Made by a program: the position numbers and the translations under genes
The notes under the pieces: model-generated
What the model was told of the DNA's origin: nothing
The model's database searches: none
Seen by the model: the letters and a program-made list of their open reading frames with translations, nothing else
Assembly: GCF_003253745.1 (NCBI RefSeq)
Contig: NZ_MZXV01000072.1
Location: 28,387-92,386, forward strand
DNA: 64,000 nucleotides
Reading direction: 5' to 3'
From: Mesorhizobium kowhaii
GTDB lineage: Bacteria > Pseudomonadota > Alphaproteobacteria > Rhizobiales > Rhizobiaceae
In this document: positions 63,513 through 64,000 of the stretch, one piece after another
Layout of the letters: each line of letters starts with the position of its first letter
How positions within the stretch are numbered: position 1 is the stretch's first letter

Positions 63513-64000
63513 TTCACTTCGCTCGATTCATTTTGGACGTCGTTGACGCGCGGACGCCGTTGGGTTCGCTATCCGTCAAATATGCGCCAATCGGCGTTCA
63601 AATCGCCAATATAATGTCCCGGACGGTACCATCGCGTTTTCAGATGGCTGGCGGCTGGACGACATGCACCTCGGACGTCCGGCAGATCCCATGGGGAGTG
63701 GATCGTGGCCCGCACTCTGGCAGAGTGGGCCATCGCAACTCGCTCTTTGGAGGCCCTTCATGCATCTTTCGACCGCCGATCTATCCGAGCTACAAGCCGC
63801 TGTCCGCGTGGATCTTGGCGCAATCTTCGTCTCGCTGGAGCTGTCCAGATCGACCTAGCTAGTGCGCGTCCAAAAACGGCAAGCTGCTGATATTATTGAA
63901 TGAATCCTGATTTTGGGCAGGCAAGGCCCGGCGGTTTCAGATACACTTCGAGATCAAGCCACTGATTCCAAAGCGTTTCTGCCACCGCCGGAGCCGACAA
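63513..64000. other. Promoter-proximal region of the methylaspartate cluster; no clear gene
   Basis: Holds the likely leftward promoter. A weak -24/-12-like element (TTGGCGATTTGAACGC, minus strand, about 63592-63608) is present without a good NifA site. Plus-strand frames to 63890 are not convincing proteins. Confidence 0.3.

Noticed and set aside
63533..63890. Overlapping plus-strand frames at the right edge
   Set aside because: Three frames of similar length with no family signal; the region more likely holds the leftward promoter of the methylaspartate cluster.

Overview
The window reads as part of a Mesorhizobium-type symbiosis island (an integrative and conjugative element, ICE) at roughly 60 % GC. 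The evidence is a traR-traI-msi172/msi171 (fseA) block facing a divergent qseC/qseM pair, as in ICEMlSym-type islands; MucR/Ros regulators, DUF982 proteins, a phasin, an Omp2-type porin and a thiCOSGED vitamin cluster; NifA/sigma-54 promoter signatures; and many insertion-sequence scraps and decayed genes. Several decayed genes are visible only when reading frames are joined across indels. No rRNA, tRNA or CRISPR array was seen.

Layout. 1-2134: an MFS exporter (5' end outside the window) and a truncated NlpC/P60-like protein. 2200-6400: an intact Fic enzyme among debris (integrase halves, an IS3 remnant, and a ghost TPP riboswitch with the start of thiC). 6776-9666: BRCT protein, SNase/excalibur nuclease, and two broken secreted-protein genes. 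9870-13364: IS30 remnant, two small unknown genes, and a 5'-truncated groEL. 13678-18459: phasin, broken O-antigen ligase, a porin behind a NifA/sigma-54 promoter, and a shattered histidine phosphatase. 18867-26096: frameshifted hemN, then a TPP riboswitch and thiC-thiO-thiS-thiG-thiE-thiD. 26807-32054: broken ArsR gene, glyA, metK, an adenosine kinase and a gutted metE, i.e. an activated-methyl-cycle set. 32055-39372: mostly decayed DNA with a DUF982 gene, a small membrane protein, a broken di-haem peroxidase, mucR and a broken cspA. 39373-43170: a putative NifA/sigma-54 promoter, a prolyl oligopeptidase, and an OmpW gene preceded by a decayed tandem duplicate. 43510-47530: IS110 remnant, then the quorum-sensing and excision control module of the ICE. 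48070-49476: class III aminotransferase. 50137-55002: a leftward ubiquitin-like conjugation operon (Ubl, E2-like, JAB, E1) followed by a toxin/antitoxin-like pair and headed by a CoiA-like nuclease; this cassette is bracketed by about 205-bp direct repeats. 55260-63512: Lrp regulator, class I fumarase/mesaconase, aldehyde dehydrogenase, LysR, CitE-like lyase, class III CoA-transferase and methylaspartate ammonia-lyase, which together could take 3-methylaspartate through mesaconate and citramalyl-CoA to pyruvate and acetyl-CoA.

The most unusual items are the Ubl operon, whose E2-like and JAB genes overlap at a canonical -1 slippery heptamer; the repeats that bracket it; an inverted duplication joining the Fic gene and the thiC leader 18 kb apart; and the methylaspartate/mesaconate catabolic cluster. 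Functional calls rest on motifs and gene order read by eye; no database search was run.
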